64,000 nucleotides of DNA from Natranaerobius trueperi (GTDB taxonomy: Bacteria; Bacillota; Natranaerobiia; Natranaerobiales; Natranaerobiaceae), in NCBI RefSeq assembly GCF_002216005.1, contig NZ_NIQC01000006.1, positions 40,842-104,841 on the forward strand, written 5' to 3'. The stretch's first letter is position 1. The number at the start of each line of letters is the position of its first letter. The notes beneath the pieces are model-generated. The model worked only from the letters and a program-made list of their open reading frames with translations, was not told the origin of the DNA and searched no databases. Shown here one piece after another: positions 38,054 to 47,116 of the stretch. A program made the position numbers and the translations under genes.

Positions 38054-41000
38054 ATGCAAAAGAGTAATTTTGATTTCTTAACAGGTGATTGGTCTATTCT
38101 TTCCGAATTAGGAGAAATTGCCGAAAAGAACCTACATACTGATCCCAATACGACAATAATTAAACTTCGAATGTTTGCAGAAACGTTGGTGAAGTTTATT
38201 TTTGCTGTAGAAAACCTTGAAGAACCTGAAGATCAGAAACAAGTATCTCGATTAGCCATACTGAAAAAAGAAGATTTACTTACAGATGACTTGCTAGATT
38301 TATTTCATACAATTAGAAAAATAGGAAATAAGGCCGCCCATGATGGGTATGGGAATATAGATTATGCAAAAACTCTTTTAAGAATGACTTTTCGTATATC
38401 AGTTTGGTTTATGCAAGTTTATGGTAGATGGGATTTTGAAGCACCTGCATATGTTGAGCCTGAAAAAATAGATTTTGAATCGCTTGAAAAAGAAAGAGAA
38501 AGATTAGCGAAAATTGCATCTTCTTATGATAAGAAGGTTGCAAAACTAGAAAATGAATTAAATAGTTTAAGAAGTAAAGCTAGTCAGGATGATGAAAATA
38601 AAGAACGTAAAACAAAAGCCAGACAACTAGGTGCAGGCTTTGAATTAACTGAAGCTGAAACACGCACGATCATCGATGATAAACTATGGGCATCAGGTTG
38701 GGAGGCAGATACTGAGAATATTCGCTATAGTAAAGGTGTACGTCCAGAAAAAGGGCGGAATCTTGCTATTGCCGAATGGCCTGTAAAAAATGGTTCTGTA
38801 GATTATGCCTTGTTTGTTGGCCTACACTTTCTCGGAATAATAGAAGCCAAGCGAAAAAGCAAAAATATACAATCTGACATACAACAAGCTAAAGACTATT
38901 CAAAAAGAGTTTACCAAATAGATGATGAAGAGCTTTTAGGTCCATGGAATGAATATAAAGTGCCATTTCTATTTGTTACTAATGGTCGTCCATACTTAAA
39001 GCAATTAGAACATAAATCAGGGATTTGGTTTCTAGATGCAAGAAAGAAAACTAACCATCCTCGTCCCTTAAAAGATTGGTATTCGCCAGAAGGGTTGAAA
39101 GACTTATTAGAACAAAATATAGAAGAAGCTACTGAAGAATTAAAAGAGGAACCCCTTGATTACTTTGGGCTAAGATATTATCAAGAAGATGCTATTAAAG
39201 CAATTGAAGAGGGATTAAAAGAAGGTAGACGTAACCTACTTGTTGCAATGGCAACAGGAACAGGAAAGACTAGGATGGCTATAGGTCTAATATATCGACT
39301 GATTAAATCAAAAAGGTTTAAAAGAGTTCTTTTTTTAGTTGACAGAAAAGCTCTAGGAAGACAAGCAGAAAGTGCATTTAAAGATTCTAAACTAGAAAGC
39401 TACCACTCTTTTACTGAAATATTTGAGTTACAGTCCATAGATGATTCTACTCCTAATCCAGAAACAAAAGTTCATATTACAACCGTTCAAGGGATGTTGC
39501 GAAGAGTTTATTACAACGACCCTGAAAAAGACAAACCCACTGTTGACCAATATGACTGTATAGTTGTAGATGAAGCTCACAGAGGCTACACTCTGGATAG
39601 TGAAATGGGTGAGCTAGAAATATATTTTAGGGACCATAATGATTATGTCAGTAAATACCGCCAGGTACTCGATTATTTTGATGCTATTCGAATAGGACTT
39701 ACTGCGACACCTGCTCTCCATACTGTGGAGATTTTTGGTAACCCAATATATACTTATTCTTACCGAGAAGCTGTTGTTGACGGGTATCTTATAGATCATG
39801 AACCCCCATATCAAATTAACACTAAATTGAAGGATGAAGGTATTAATTGGCGAGCTGGAGAAGAAGTTGAGGTCTATGATGCGAAGAGTGGGGAAATAAA
39901 AAAAGAAGTAATGGAAGATGAAGTTGAAATAGATGTGTCGAAATTTAATAAAGCGGTTATAACTGAAAGCTTTAATAGAACAGTTTTAAAAGAGTTAGTT
40001 AAATATATCCATCCCGATCTAGAAGGTAAAACTTTAATTTTTGCTGCAAATGATGATCATGCTGATATGGTTGTTAGAATTTTAAAAGAAGAACTTGAGG
40101 AACAATATGGTCCTATTGAGGATAATGCTGTAATGAAAATTACCGGATCAATCAAAAGTCCTCTTCAGGCTATTAAGCTTTTTAAAAATGAACGACTTCC
40201 TAATATTGTAGTGACCGTGGATCTTCTCACAACAGGAGTGGATGTACCATCTATTTGTAACCTTGTTTTTTTAAGAAGAATCCGGTCGCGTATCCTTTAT
40301 GAGCAGATGCTTGGCAGGGCAACAAGAAAATGTGATGAAATCGATAAAGACCATTTTAACATATTTGATGCAGTAGAAATCTATGAAGCACTAAGACCTT
40401 ATACCGACATGAAACCTGTAGTAAAAAATCCAAAAGTTCCTGTAAAACAGTTAGTTAACGAACTTGAGCAAATTAAATCTACCGATAAGCAAAAGCACCA
40501 CTTAAACCAAATTAGAACTAAAATCCAGCGCAAAAAGAATCATTGGACTGATGAGGAAAAAGAGGATTTCAAAGCTTTAACCGGTGGAAAAACCGTTGAC
40601 GAATACATTGAATGGATGAAAGAAGCATATACAAAGGAAGTTGTTGAAGAACTAAAAAGTAGCGAAAATGTTATTAACTATATTGATGAGTATCGTGAAC
40701 GCCCCCATTATCAGTATATTTCAAAACATAAAGATAAACATTTATCGACAACTAGGGGGTACGGAAATGCCGATAAACCAGAGGATTATTTAGAAGGGTT
40801 TAAGCGGTTCATTGAAGAAAATATTAATCGTATCCCTGCACTAAAAATAGTTTGCCAGAGACCAAAAGAACTTACTAGAGAAGACCTAAAGAAATTAAAG
40901 ATCGAATTAGATCAACGTGGTTACAGTGAGAAAAACCTTCAAGCTGCTTGGAGAGATGCTAAAAATGAAGATATAGCTGCTGATATTATAAGCTTTATTA

Positions 41001-41302
41001 GACAGTTAATAGTAGGAGATGCTTTAGTTAGTCACGAAGAAAGAGTTAGAAATGCAATGAAAAAAATATATAGAATGAATGCATGGACACCTGTTCAAAA
41101 AAAATGGCTTGAAAGGATCGAGAAACAGCTTCTAGAAGAAAAAGTCCTGGGACCAGACCCGGAGGCAGCTTTTGCAGTACAACCTTTTAAAAGAGAAGGC
41201 GGTTACAAAAAAGTTAATAAGATTTTTAATGGAGAACTTGATATGGTTTTAGAAAAAATTAACGAAGAATTATTCAATCAGGAAGGAAGGGATCGTGCTT
41301 AA
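38054..41302 (+). CDS. hsdR: type I restriction enzyme R subunit HsdR
   Basis: A 1082-residue motor and nuclease subunit. An N-terminal DUF4145-like helical domain (about 1-130) and a coiled coil (about 140-185) come first. The PD-(D/E)xK nuclease domain follows, with VDYALFVG at about 249 and GIIEAKRK at about 263. The SF2 helicase has Walker A ATGTGKTRMA at about 400, VVDEAHRGY at about 505, GLTATP, and late motifs including LLTTGVDVP and QMLGRATR. A C-terminal EcoEI-type domain binds the methylase complex. It cuts unmodified DNA after ATP-driven translocation. The stop overlaps hsdM by one base. ATG start after GGGGGG. Confidence 0.95.
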   Translation: MQKSNFDFLTGDWSILSELGEIAEKNLHTDPNTTIIKLRMFAETLVKFIFAVENLEEPEDQKQVSRLAILKKEDLLTDDLLDLFHTIRKIGNKAAHDGYGNIDYAKTLLRMTFRISVWFMQVYGRWDFEAPAYVEPEKIDFESLEKERERLAKIASSYDKKVAKLENELNSLRSKASQDDENKERKTKARQLGAGFELTEAETRTIIDDKLWASGWEADTENIRYSKGVRPEKGRNLAIAEWPVKNGSVDYALFVGLHFLGIIEAKRKSKNIQSDIQQAKDYSKRVYQIDDEELLGPWNEYKVPFLFVTNGRPYLKQLEHKSGIWFLDARKKTNHPRPLKDWYSPEGLKDLLEQNIEEATEELKEEPLDYFGLRYYQEDAIKAIEEGLKEGRRNLLVAMATGTGKTRMAIGLIYRLIKSKRFKRVLFLVDRKALGRQAESAFKDSKLESYHSFTEIFELQSIDDSTPNPETKVHITTVQGMLRRVYYNDPEKDKPTVDQYDCIVVDEAHRGYTLDSEMGELEIYFRDHNDYVSKYRQVLDYFDAIRIGLTATPALHTVEIFGNPIYTYSYREAVVDGYLIDHEPPYQINTKLKDEGINWRAGEEVEVYDAKSGEIKKEVMEDEVEIDVSKFNKAVITESFNRTVLKELVKYIHPDLEGKTLIFAANDDHADMVVRILKEELEEQYGPIEDNAVMKITGSIKSPLQAIKLFKNERLPNIVVTVDLLTTGVDVPSICNLVFLRRIRSRILYEQMLGRATRKCDEIDKDHFNIFDAVEIYEALRPYTDMKPVVKNPKVPVKQLVNELEQIKSTDKQKHHLNQIRTKIQRKKNHWTDEEKEDFKALTGGKTVDEYIEWMKEAYTKEVVEELKSSENVINYIDEYRERPHYQYISKHKDKHLSTTRGYGNADKPEDYLEGFKRFIEENINRIPALKIVCQRPKELTREDLKKLKIELDQRGYSEKNLQAAWRDAKNEDIAADIISFIRQLIVGDALVSHEERVRNAMKKIYRMNAWTPVQKKWLERIEKQLLEEKVLGPDPEAAFAVQPFKREGGYKKVNKIFNGELDMVLEKINEELFNQEGRDRA

Positions 41303-42741
41303 TGAATAATCAAGAAATCGTACAAAAACTATGGAGCTTATGTAATGTACTTAGAGATGATGGAGTTACTTATCATCAATACGTAACAGAGCTCACCTAT
41401 ATTCTATTTCTAAAGATGATGAAGGAAAAGGGAACAGAAGAGGTGATCCCTGAAGAGTATCGTTGGGACTCATTAACTTCAAAGCACGGAATGGAACTAT
41501 ATAATCACTATAGACAATTATTGCTTGACCTTGGTCAATCAAAAAATAAATTACTAGGTCAGATATATATGAATGCTACAACTTATATTGATGAGCCGAA
41601 AAACCTTGAAAAAATTATCCAGTCAATAGATAGGTTAGACTGGTATAGTGCAAGGGAGGAAGGTCTTGGAGGACTTTATGAAGGTTTATTAGAAAAAAAC
41701 GCAAATGAGACCAAAACCGGAGCGGGACAGTATTTTACACCGCGCCCTCTTATTGATACTATGGTTGAATTAATTGATCCCGAACCCGGCGAAAGATGTA
41801 ATGACCCTGCTGCAGGTACTTTCGGGTTTATGATTTCAGCTGATAGACACGTTAGAAAGAAAACAGATGATTATTTTTCTCTAAGCCAAAAAGAAGCTGA
41901 ATTTCAAATAAAAGAAGCTTTTACTGGAGCTGAGCTTGTAAAGGACGTACACAGATTAGGACTAATGAATGCAATGCTACACGAACTAGAGGGAAAAATA
42001 ATTCTTGGAGACACGTTATCAGAGTTAGGTAAGAGCTTGAAAAACTATGATGTAGTTCTGACTAATCCTCCTTTTGGCACTAAAAAAGGTGGAGAAAGAC
42101 CAACTAGGGATGACTTAACTTATACTACAACTAATAAACAGTTAAACTTTCTCCAACACATATATAGATCTTTAAGGCCAAATGGGAAGGCACGTGCAGC
42201 TGTGGTATTACCTGACAATGTGTTATATGAAGGTAAAACGGGAGCCAAAATCCGAAAAGATTTAATGGACAAGTGCAACCTTCATACTATACTTCGTTTA
42301 CCAACAGGTATCTTTTATGCAGAAAGTGTAAAAACAAATGTACTATTCTTTACTAGAGGTAAACAGGACAAAGATAATACTAAAGTAGTATGGGTATACG
42401 ATTTAAGAACCAATATGGAGAGTCTAGGTAAAACAAATCCATTAAGAAAAGAACATCTTGATGATTTTATTAAAGCTTACAAAGCAGAAGATAGAACTAA
42501 AATAAAGGATGAGAGGTTTAATTGTTTTACAAGAGAAGATATTTCTAAGAAAAATGATGATTTAAATATAGGTCTGATTCAGGATGAATCGTTATCCATA
42601 TATGAAAACTTGCCAGATCCAATTGAGTCGGCTGAAGAAGCAGTAGGAAACATTCAAGAAGCCATTTTATTACTTAATGAAGTCATTGATGAATTGAGAG
42701 AAACTGCGATATCTGAATCAGGAGAGGATAAGAATGACTAA
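41302..42741 (+). CDS. hsdM: type I restriction-modification methyltransferase subunit HsdM
   Basis: A 479-residue N6-adenine methyltransferase subunit. The N-terminal helical HsdM_N domain is followed by the SAM-binding region GAGQYFTPRPLIDTMVELI and the DPAAGTFGF motif I. The catalytic motif IV NPPFG lies at about residue 255, and NVLYEGKTGAKIRKDL follows. All key residues are present. Overlaps hsdR by 1 base and hsdS by 8 bases, indicating tight coupling. Confidence 0.96.
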   Translation: MNNQEIVQKLWSLCNVLRDDGVTYHQYVTELTYILFLKMMKEKGTEEVIPEEYRWDSLTSKHGMELYNHYRQLLLDLGQSKNKLLGQIYMNATTYIDEPKNLEKIIQSIDRLDWYSAREEGLGGLYEGLLEKNANETKTGAGQYFTPRPLIDTMVELIDPEPGERCNDPAAGTFGFMISADRHVRKKTDDYFSLSQKEAEFQIKEAFTGAELVKDVHRLGLMNAMLHELEGKIILGDTLSELGKSLKNYDVVLTNPPFGTKKGGERPTRDDLTYTTTNKQLNFLQHIYRSLRPNGKARAAVVLPDNVLYEGKTGAKIRKDLMDKCNLHTILRLPTGIFYAESVKTNVLFFTRGKQDKDNTKVVWVYDLRTNMESLGKTNPLRKEHLDDFIKAYKAEDRTKIKDERFNCFTREDISKKNDDLNIGLIQDESLSIYENLPDPIESAEEAVGNIQEAILLLNEVIDELRETAISESGEDKND

Positions 42742-44206
42742 AAAGAAAAGTAAAAGCATAGAAGAATTATTAGAAGAAGCTATTGTTCCACATAATGAGC
42801 AACCGTATGAAGTGCCTAATAGTTGGGTGTGGATCCCATTAAAGTATATTGTGAATTTTTATAGTGGCTCTGCTTTTCCAAAAAAGTATCAAGGGAATCA
42901 TGGCCTAACTTATTCTTTTTATAAAGTAGGAAATTTAAAATATGTGGATAAAAAATACTTCTTAAATAAAAGCGATAATACTGTTGATGATGAGATAATT
43001 AAGCAAACCAAAGCTAAACTTGTTCCAAAGAGTGCAATAGTTTTTGCTAAAATAGGTGAAGCTATTAAATTAAACAGAAGAGGACTGCTTCCTAATGATA
43101 GCTGCATAGATAACAACCTAATGGCAATAAAAAACAAAGAAGATATTGTAGAAATAATGTTTTTATTTTTTTGGACATTAAAAACAGATTTTTATCAATA
43201 TACACAAGCTTCTGCGATACCTTCAATACGAAAGAGTACTATGGAGAAGATATATTTCCCCTTACCACCAATGAATGAACAAAAAAGAATCGCTAATAAA
43301 GTTGATCGACTATTAAATAAAATCGATAAAGCAAAAGATCTTATAGAAGAAGCAAAAGAAACTTTTGAACTACGCCGAGCCGCTCTACTAGATAAAGCTT
43401 TTAAAGGAGAATTGACAAGGAAGTGGCGTGAAAAAAATCCGGAAGTTGAATCAGCAGAGTTATTAGTTAAGACAATTCATGAAAATAAAAGTTTAAAACG
43501 GAATATTTATCAAGAGAGAAGCCATGAGCTTCCTCGTGGTTGGATTTATACAAGAATGGGCGAAGTTGTTGATATAAATCCACCTAAAAAGAAGTTAAAT
43601 GAAATATCAGATGAGTATAATTGTAGCTTTTTACCTATGACTTCTGTTGATGGAGAATATGGAACAATAGAAAATATTGAGGAAAGACCTTATTCAAAAG
43701 TGAAAAAAGGATATAAATTTATATTAGAGGATGATGTGATTTTTGCCCGAATCACTCCTTGTATGGAAAATGGTAAGTCAGCTATCGTAAAAGGATTGAA
43801 AAATGGATTTGGTTTTGGCTCTACTGAATTTCATATTCTTCGAACTAATAACTATATAAACAATAAATTTATACATTATTTTATACACTCTAAAACTTTT
43901 AGAAATAAGGCAAAAGCTGTAATGACTGGTGCAGTTGGACAACAAAGAGTGTCCAAGGATTTTTTAGAAAACTATATTATCGCATTACCCCCTTTAAAAG
44001 AACAGGAAGAAATTGTAAGAATGCTTGATGTAATTTTAGATAAAGAGTATAAAGTGAACAATATAATTGATTTGAAAGAAAAATGTGATTTAATAAAACA
44101 CTCAATCCTTTCTAAAGCTTTTAAGGGAGAATTAGGTACAAATGACCCTACAGAAGGAAGTGCTATCGAGTTATTGAAAGAAGCACTAGAAGAAAAGGGA
44201 GATTAA
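42734..44206 (+). CDS. hsdS: type I restriction-modification specificity subunit HsdS
   Basis: A 490-residue DNA recognition subunit with two target-recognition domains (about 20-190 and 255-440), each followed by a conserved coiled coil. The family's internal repeat is clear: LLDKAFKGELTRKW after the first half and LSKAFKGELGTND after the second. PLPPMNEQKRIANKVDRLL and ALPPLKEQEEIVRMLDVIL mark the ends of the two TRDs. It sets which bipartite sequence is methylated and cut. No inverted hsdS copy or invertase-type repeat is seen nearby, so phase variation is unlikely. Confidence 0.95.
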   Translation: MTKKKSKSIEELLEEAIVPHNEQPYEVPNSWVWIPLKYIVNFYSGSAFPKKYQGNHGLTYSFYKVGNLKYVDKKYFLNKSDNTVDDEIIKQTKAKLVPKSAIVFAKIGEAIKLNRRGLLPNDSCIDNNLMAIKNKEDIVEIMFLFFWTLKTDFYQYTQASAIPSIRKSTMEKIYFPLPPMNEQKRIANKVDRLLNKIDKAKDLIEEAKETFELRRAALLDKAFKGELTRKWREKNPEVESAELLVKTIHENKSLKRNIYQERSHELPRGWIYTRMGEVVDINPPKKKLNEISDEYNCSFLPMTSVDGEYGTIENIEERPYSKVKKGYKFILEDDVIFARITPCMENGKSAIVKGLKNGFGFGSTEFHILRTNNYINNKFIHYFIHSKTFRNKAKAVMTGAVGQQRVSKDFLENYIIALPPLKEQEEIVRMLDVILDKEYKVNNIIDLKEKCDLIKHSILSKAFKGELGTNDPTEGSAIELLKEALEEKGD

Positions 44207-44530
44207 CATGGAAAGGCAATATAAACGATATAATTGTTGTTTTTAGTTGACTCAACAATTGCTTGAAGCCAGAACGAGAGGGGACTAGGGTACAATAAAT
44301 TAAATATATTTGAGAGTTGGAGTGTCTAGTTTAAATGAATGAGAAGAATATAATCAGTGTGACCATTGTCATTTTGCTGTTCAAGTTAATACTGGTTACT
44401 GTAAAGAGTAGGAGTTACATCAAAGATGATAAGAGTGCTATGTGTAAACAAGGTGTAAACTAGCATTAGTGTGAGATAGAACACTAATATAAGCTTCTGA
44501 AATCGTGATAAGATTGAAGGTTGACAATAG
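44207..44530. other. gene-free stretch between hsdS and the terminator
   Basis: About 320 bases after hsdS contain no intact gene. A stem-like pair CAATTGTTGAGT/ACTCAACAATTG-type sequence lies near 44236-44270. The only coding trace is the short Cys-rich remnant listed at 44343-44463. Confidence 0.5.
44343..44463 (+). pseudogene. possible decayed small Cys-rich protein gene
   Basis: One frame reads EEYNQCDHCHFAVQVNTGYC plus KE and then stops. The next frame continues directly with SYIKDDKSAMCKQGVN to a TAG at 44461-44463. Removing one base near 44408-44413 would join them into a CxxC...C...C protein of about 40 residues, like small zinc-binding proteins of mobile elements. No matching start with a ribosome site is seen. 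This is a tentative reading. Confidence 0.3.
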
Positions 44531-44563
44531 AGGAGAAACGCTTCTGAAGTGTTTCTCCTTTTC
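44531..44563. terminator. bidirectional terminator between hsdS and element dUTPase
   Basis: The 9-bp stem AGGAGAAAC/GTTTCTCCT with an 11-base loop is followed by TTTTC. It lies between the convergent hsdRMS and dUTPase operons. Confidence 0.75.
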
Positions 44564-44592
44564 ATGAATAAGTACTATTGTACGTGAACACA

Positions 44593-45048
44593 CTATTTTT
44601 CAGTTGAGCCTATACCACCAGTTCTTTCTTTATTAATAACGTGGTCGTTTTCAACGGTGAGGTACTTATGGAATATCCCTTGAGCTATTCTCTCACCTTC
44701 TTGGATGGTTACTGGAGTATCACCATAATTATAAAGTGCTATTCCAATGTTTCCGTCATTACTTGGATTTCCGTAATATGAACTATCTATTATACCAACC
44801 GTATTGGCTAACATTATTTTTTTCTTAATGCCCATTGAACTTCTTACATAAATTTTTAATACTTCATCATCCTCCATAGCAGCTTTTATGTTCGACCAAA
44901 TTATTATTGAAGAGTTGGGCTTTATGATAGTTTCTATAGGAGAATAAAAGTCATACCCAGCACTTCTAGCATCTGCTCTTGTAGGCATTTGTGCTTCTTT
45001 AGCGTTATGTTTCATAAACTTTTTTGAAACTGGCTCAAATTTTCTCAT
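44593..45048 (-). CDS. dut: element-borne dUTPase (dUTP diphosphatase)
   Basis: A complete 151-residue trimeric dUTPase hydrolysing dUTP to dUMP. Motif I is ARSAGYDFYSP, motif II RSSMGIKK, motif III GIIDSSYYGN, motif IV RIAQGIF, and motif V RTGGIGSTEK at the C terminus. All five motifs are present, unlike the split host gene. It is clearly a different subfamily from host dut: motif III is followed by an extra PSNDGNIG segment, and the N terminus is unrelated. It is the last gene of the leftward operon recombinase-TnpC-dut and lies 66 bases after the TnpC-like gene, with AGAGGAGG as ribosome site. At motif III its DNA reads GATAGTTCATAT (Ser as AGT), not the GATTCN target. Confidence 0.93.
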   Translation of the reverse strand: MRKFEPVSKKFMKHNAKEAQMPTRADARSAGYDFYSPIETIIKPNSSIIIWSNIKAAMEDDEVLKIYVRSSMGIKKKIMLANTVGIIDSSYYGNPSNDGNIGIALYNYGDTPVTIQEGERIAQGIFHKYLTVENDHVINKERTGGIGSTEK

Positions 45049-45114
45049 TTGATCTACCTCCTCTGATCATTATTTATTTTAAACCATCTTTCTAATATTT
45101 AATGAAAGGCTTTA

Positions 45115-45723
45115 TTACTCTTTCCCATATTTATTTGGATCTTTATTTATCGGGATAACATTTGATTTTTTAACTTGTTCACTAGTATCATCGCTCTTTA
45201 TTGTTTTGCTCTCCTCGGTTTCGAAATCAAAAATGTCAAAAATATCAAACGGAATTTCAAAGTTGTTTTTGTTATTAAAAACAACGAGTTGGTCGTAAAA
45301 AGTCATTCTGAATCTAGACAAAAGCCTTTGATACGAATTCTTTTCTTCCGATAGACGTTGATTGTAAACTTCCATATCATTTAACTCTATTTGTAGTTTT
45401 TCAATTTTTTTATTAAGTTTTGAAATTTCAACGTCCTTTTCTTTAAGTTTTTTATTTAAATATTCGGGAGAAGCTTTTTTGCTTCCTTGAGCATCTTGAC
45501 CAATACCGTATTTGTCAAACACCGCTTGGTAATGGGGCTGATATAGTGCCTGTCTACTTTTAAGGCCAAGAGCTTTTGCTATAGCTGTTTTGTCTACAGG
45601 TTGGTTTGCTTTTACTAGTGCTGCCAAGATCTGCTCTAGTTTATGAACTTTTTCTTCTTTTTCATTGGTTTTGTTTGGGTTTCCGCGTTTCTTTTTATTC
45701 TCATCTTTTTCTTTCATTAACAT
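45115..45723 (-). CDS. TnpC-like accessory protein (HTH plus coiled coil), right-end gene 2
   Basis: A 202-residue protein. The basic N terminus (KKKRGNPNKTNEKEE) leads into a predicted helix-turn-helix at about residues 35-75 (DKTAIAKALGLKSRQALYQPHY). A long coiled coil follows at about 85-145 (KKLKEKDVEISKLNKKIEKL) and then an acidic, Ser/Thr-rich tail. This HTH-then-coiled-coil layout resembles TnpC of Tn554-type elements, which aids the orientation and efficiency of recombination. It lies 14 bases downstream of the 379-aa recombinase in the same operon. Sequence identity to TnpC was not tested. Confidence 0.65.
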   Translation of the reverse strand: MLMKEKDENKKKRGNPNKTNEKEEKVHKLEQILAALVKANQPVDKTAIAKALGLKSRQALYQPHYQAVFDKYGIGQDAQGSKKASPEYLNKKLKEKDVEISKLNKKIEKLQIELNDMEVYNQRLSEEKNSYQRLLSRFRMTFYDQLVVFNNKNNFEIPFDIFDIFDFETEESKTIKSDDTSEQVKKSNVIPINKDPNKYGKE

Positions 45724-45737
45724 AATTCTCCCTTCAT

Positions 45738-46877
45738 TTATTTAATATCTATATTATATAAAGATGTGCCTACTGGGATTACCATATCTGGGTTATCAAA
45801 ATCGATATATGCCTTAAGCTCAGTTTTATTACCAAGTTGCTTTAATATCTCTTCATTACTTCTGTGATCCTTTTTCATTCTAGTAGACTTAGTAGCGCGT
45901 GCCATGTGTGTACAGATATCTTTTGGATCAAGATAACCGTTTTCTGCACTTTTTTTTAATGCGTTTCTATAGGTGTAATAAGAAATTTTATCGCCTTTTG
46001 TATTTCCTTTTGTACTTACAAATAGATATGGATATTTGCTACTGTTATTGGTGATTTGCTTTCTTTCGGTATTAATATACATCTGAATAAACTTTCTTAG
46101 ATACTCGGGGATAAATACCCATCTTGGATTAGATTTGGATTTTGATATTCTTAGAACCCAGTGTTCTTGTTTATTTTGAATAAAGTCCTTCTTTTTTACA
46201 GTAAGGATTTCGCTAATTCTAGCTCCAACTTCGAGTGAACATAAAAATATACATTTGTTCCGAATACTAAACAGGTTAGACTCAAGTATAGTGATTTCTT
46301 CCTGTGTAAAGCTCCTTCTATATTTGCTCTTTTCTTTCCACTTTATACCCTGAATTATACAAGGGAGCTTACTAAGTTTTCTTATACGCCAAATATCTCC
46401 ATAGTAAGATTCTTTGTGCTTTTTAAGCTTGTTTTTAGCATCAGACGTATCTAAAACTCTTTTAATAAATTCAGGATCTATCGAATCTATGTTAAATTGA
46501 TATAAAGCATCGAGATAAATAAAAAAACCTTGCAAGACAGTCATTTCTTTTTTGGCTGTTTGTTGTGTTATGTTGGTTTCATCAGTTGTCAAATAAATAA
46601 TCTTACCATTGCGTTTGATCTGTTTTTTGTAAATCCTATCTCGCATATAATCATCTAGGGCAGTAGGTCGATTTATTTTTCTATAGTCATGGAGGTTATA
46701 TTTATCCTCAAAATAATTGAAAAACCTAATTAGAATTCGAGCATAATCTTCAATGGTTTTTGGATTCATATATTTATTTAAGTATCTATTTGCTAAATAT
46801 ACAGGGACTCCTTTGTAGCATATCATATAAGCAGGATTATTTTTATCTTTGTTTAAATCAATTAGATCATAGTGCAT
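45738..46877 (-). CDS. third tyrosine recombinase (379 aa), right-end gene 1
   Basis: A standard-sized phage-integrase family recombinase. The N-terminal SAM-like domain (about 35-130) binds core sites. In the catalytic domain, box I Arg is in EVGARISEIL at about 217, box II is HMAR (HxxR) at about 323, and the nucleophile Tyr is in LGNKTELKAYIDF at about 355. It resembles TnpA of Tn554-like elements in size. ATG start at 46877 after a GAGGTG site. It is transcribed away from the right end, 253 bases inside it, and leads the TnpC-like and dUTPase genes. Confidence 0.88.
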   Translation of the reverse strand: MHYDLIDLNKDKNNPAYMICYKGVPVYLANRYLNKYMNPKTIEDYARILIRFFNYFEDKYNLHDYRKINRPTALDDYMRDRIYKKQIKRNGKIIYLTTDETNITQQTAKKEMTVLQGFFIYLDALYQFNIDSIDPEFIKRVLDTSDAKNKLKKHKESYYGDIWRIRKLSKLPCIIQGIKWKEKSKYRRSFTQEEITILESNLFSIRNKCIFLCSLEVGARISEILTVKKKDFIQNKQEHWVLRISKSKSNPRWVFIPEYLRKFIQMYINTERKQITNNSSKYPYLFVSTKGNTKGDKISYYTYRNALKKSAENGYLDPKDICTHMARATKSTRMKKDHRSNEEILKQLGNKTELKAYIDFDNPDMVIPVGTSLYNIDIK

Positions 46878-47025
46878 TTACTTTTATCACCTCTGTCAAC
46901 TTATTTATTTGAGTAAAAATTATCTACCTTTAGGCTTGTCCTTATTGATAAATTAATTTCATATTTAGTTAGTTAAAAGAAATTTAGTTTACACTACAAG
47001 ACTACTATCAAATATTGTTTTATTA

Positions 47026-47053
47026 TACTTTACACCTACTTGCGTGTAAAGTA
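47026..47053. repeat. subterminal inverted pair of the 10-mer GTGTAAAGTA, right end
   Basis: TACTTTACAC (47026-47035) and GTGTAAAGTA (47044-47053) form a perfect inverted repeat around 8 bases. The same 10-mer is at 30447-30456 near the left end. A degenerate further copy (AGTTTACACT) lies near 46985-46996. The site is about 65-105 bases inside the right end, upstream of the recombinase operon, so it may be an arm site, an operator, or both. Confidence 0.65.
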
Positions 47054-47116
47054 ACAATATATAGCTTAATGAAACAAACCCATCGATTTTTCTAAAATTA
47101 AATTTTTATACTTACG

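Noticed and set aside
42734..44206. Possible phase-variable hsdS
   Set aside because: The internal repeats are the normal duplicated HsdS core; no silent inverted hsdS cassette is present, and the nearby recombinases are accounted for by the element ends.
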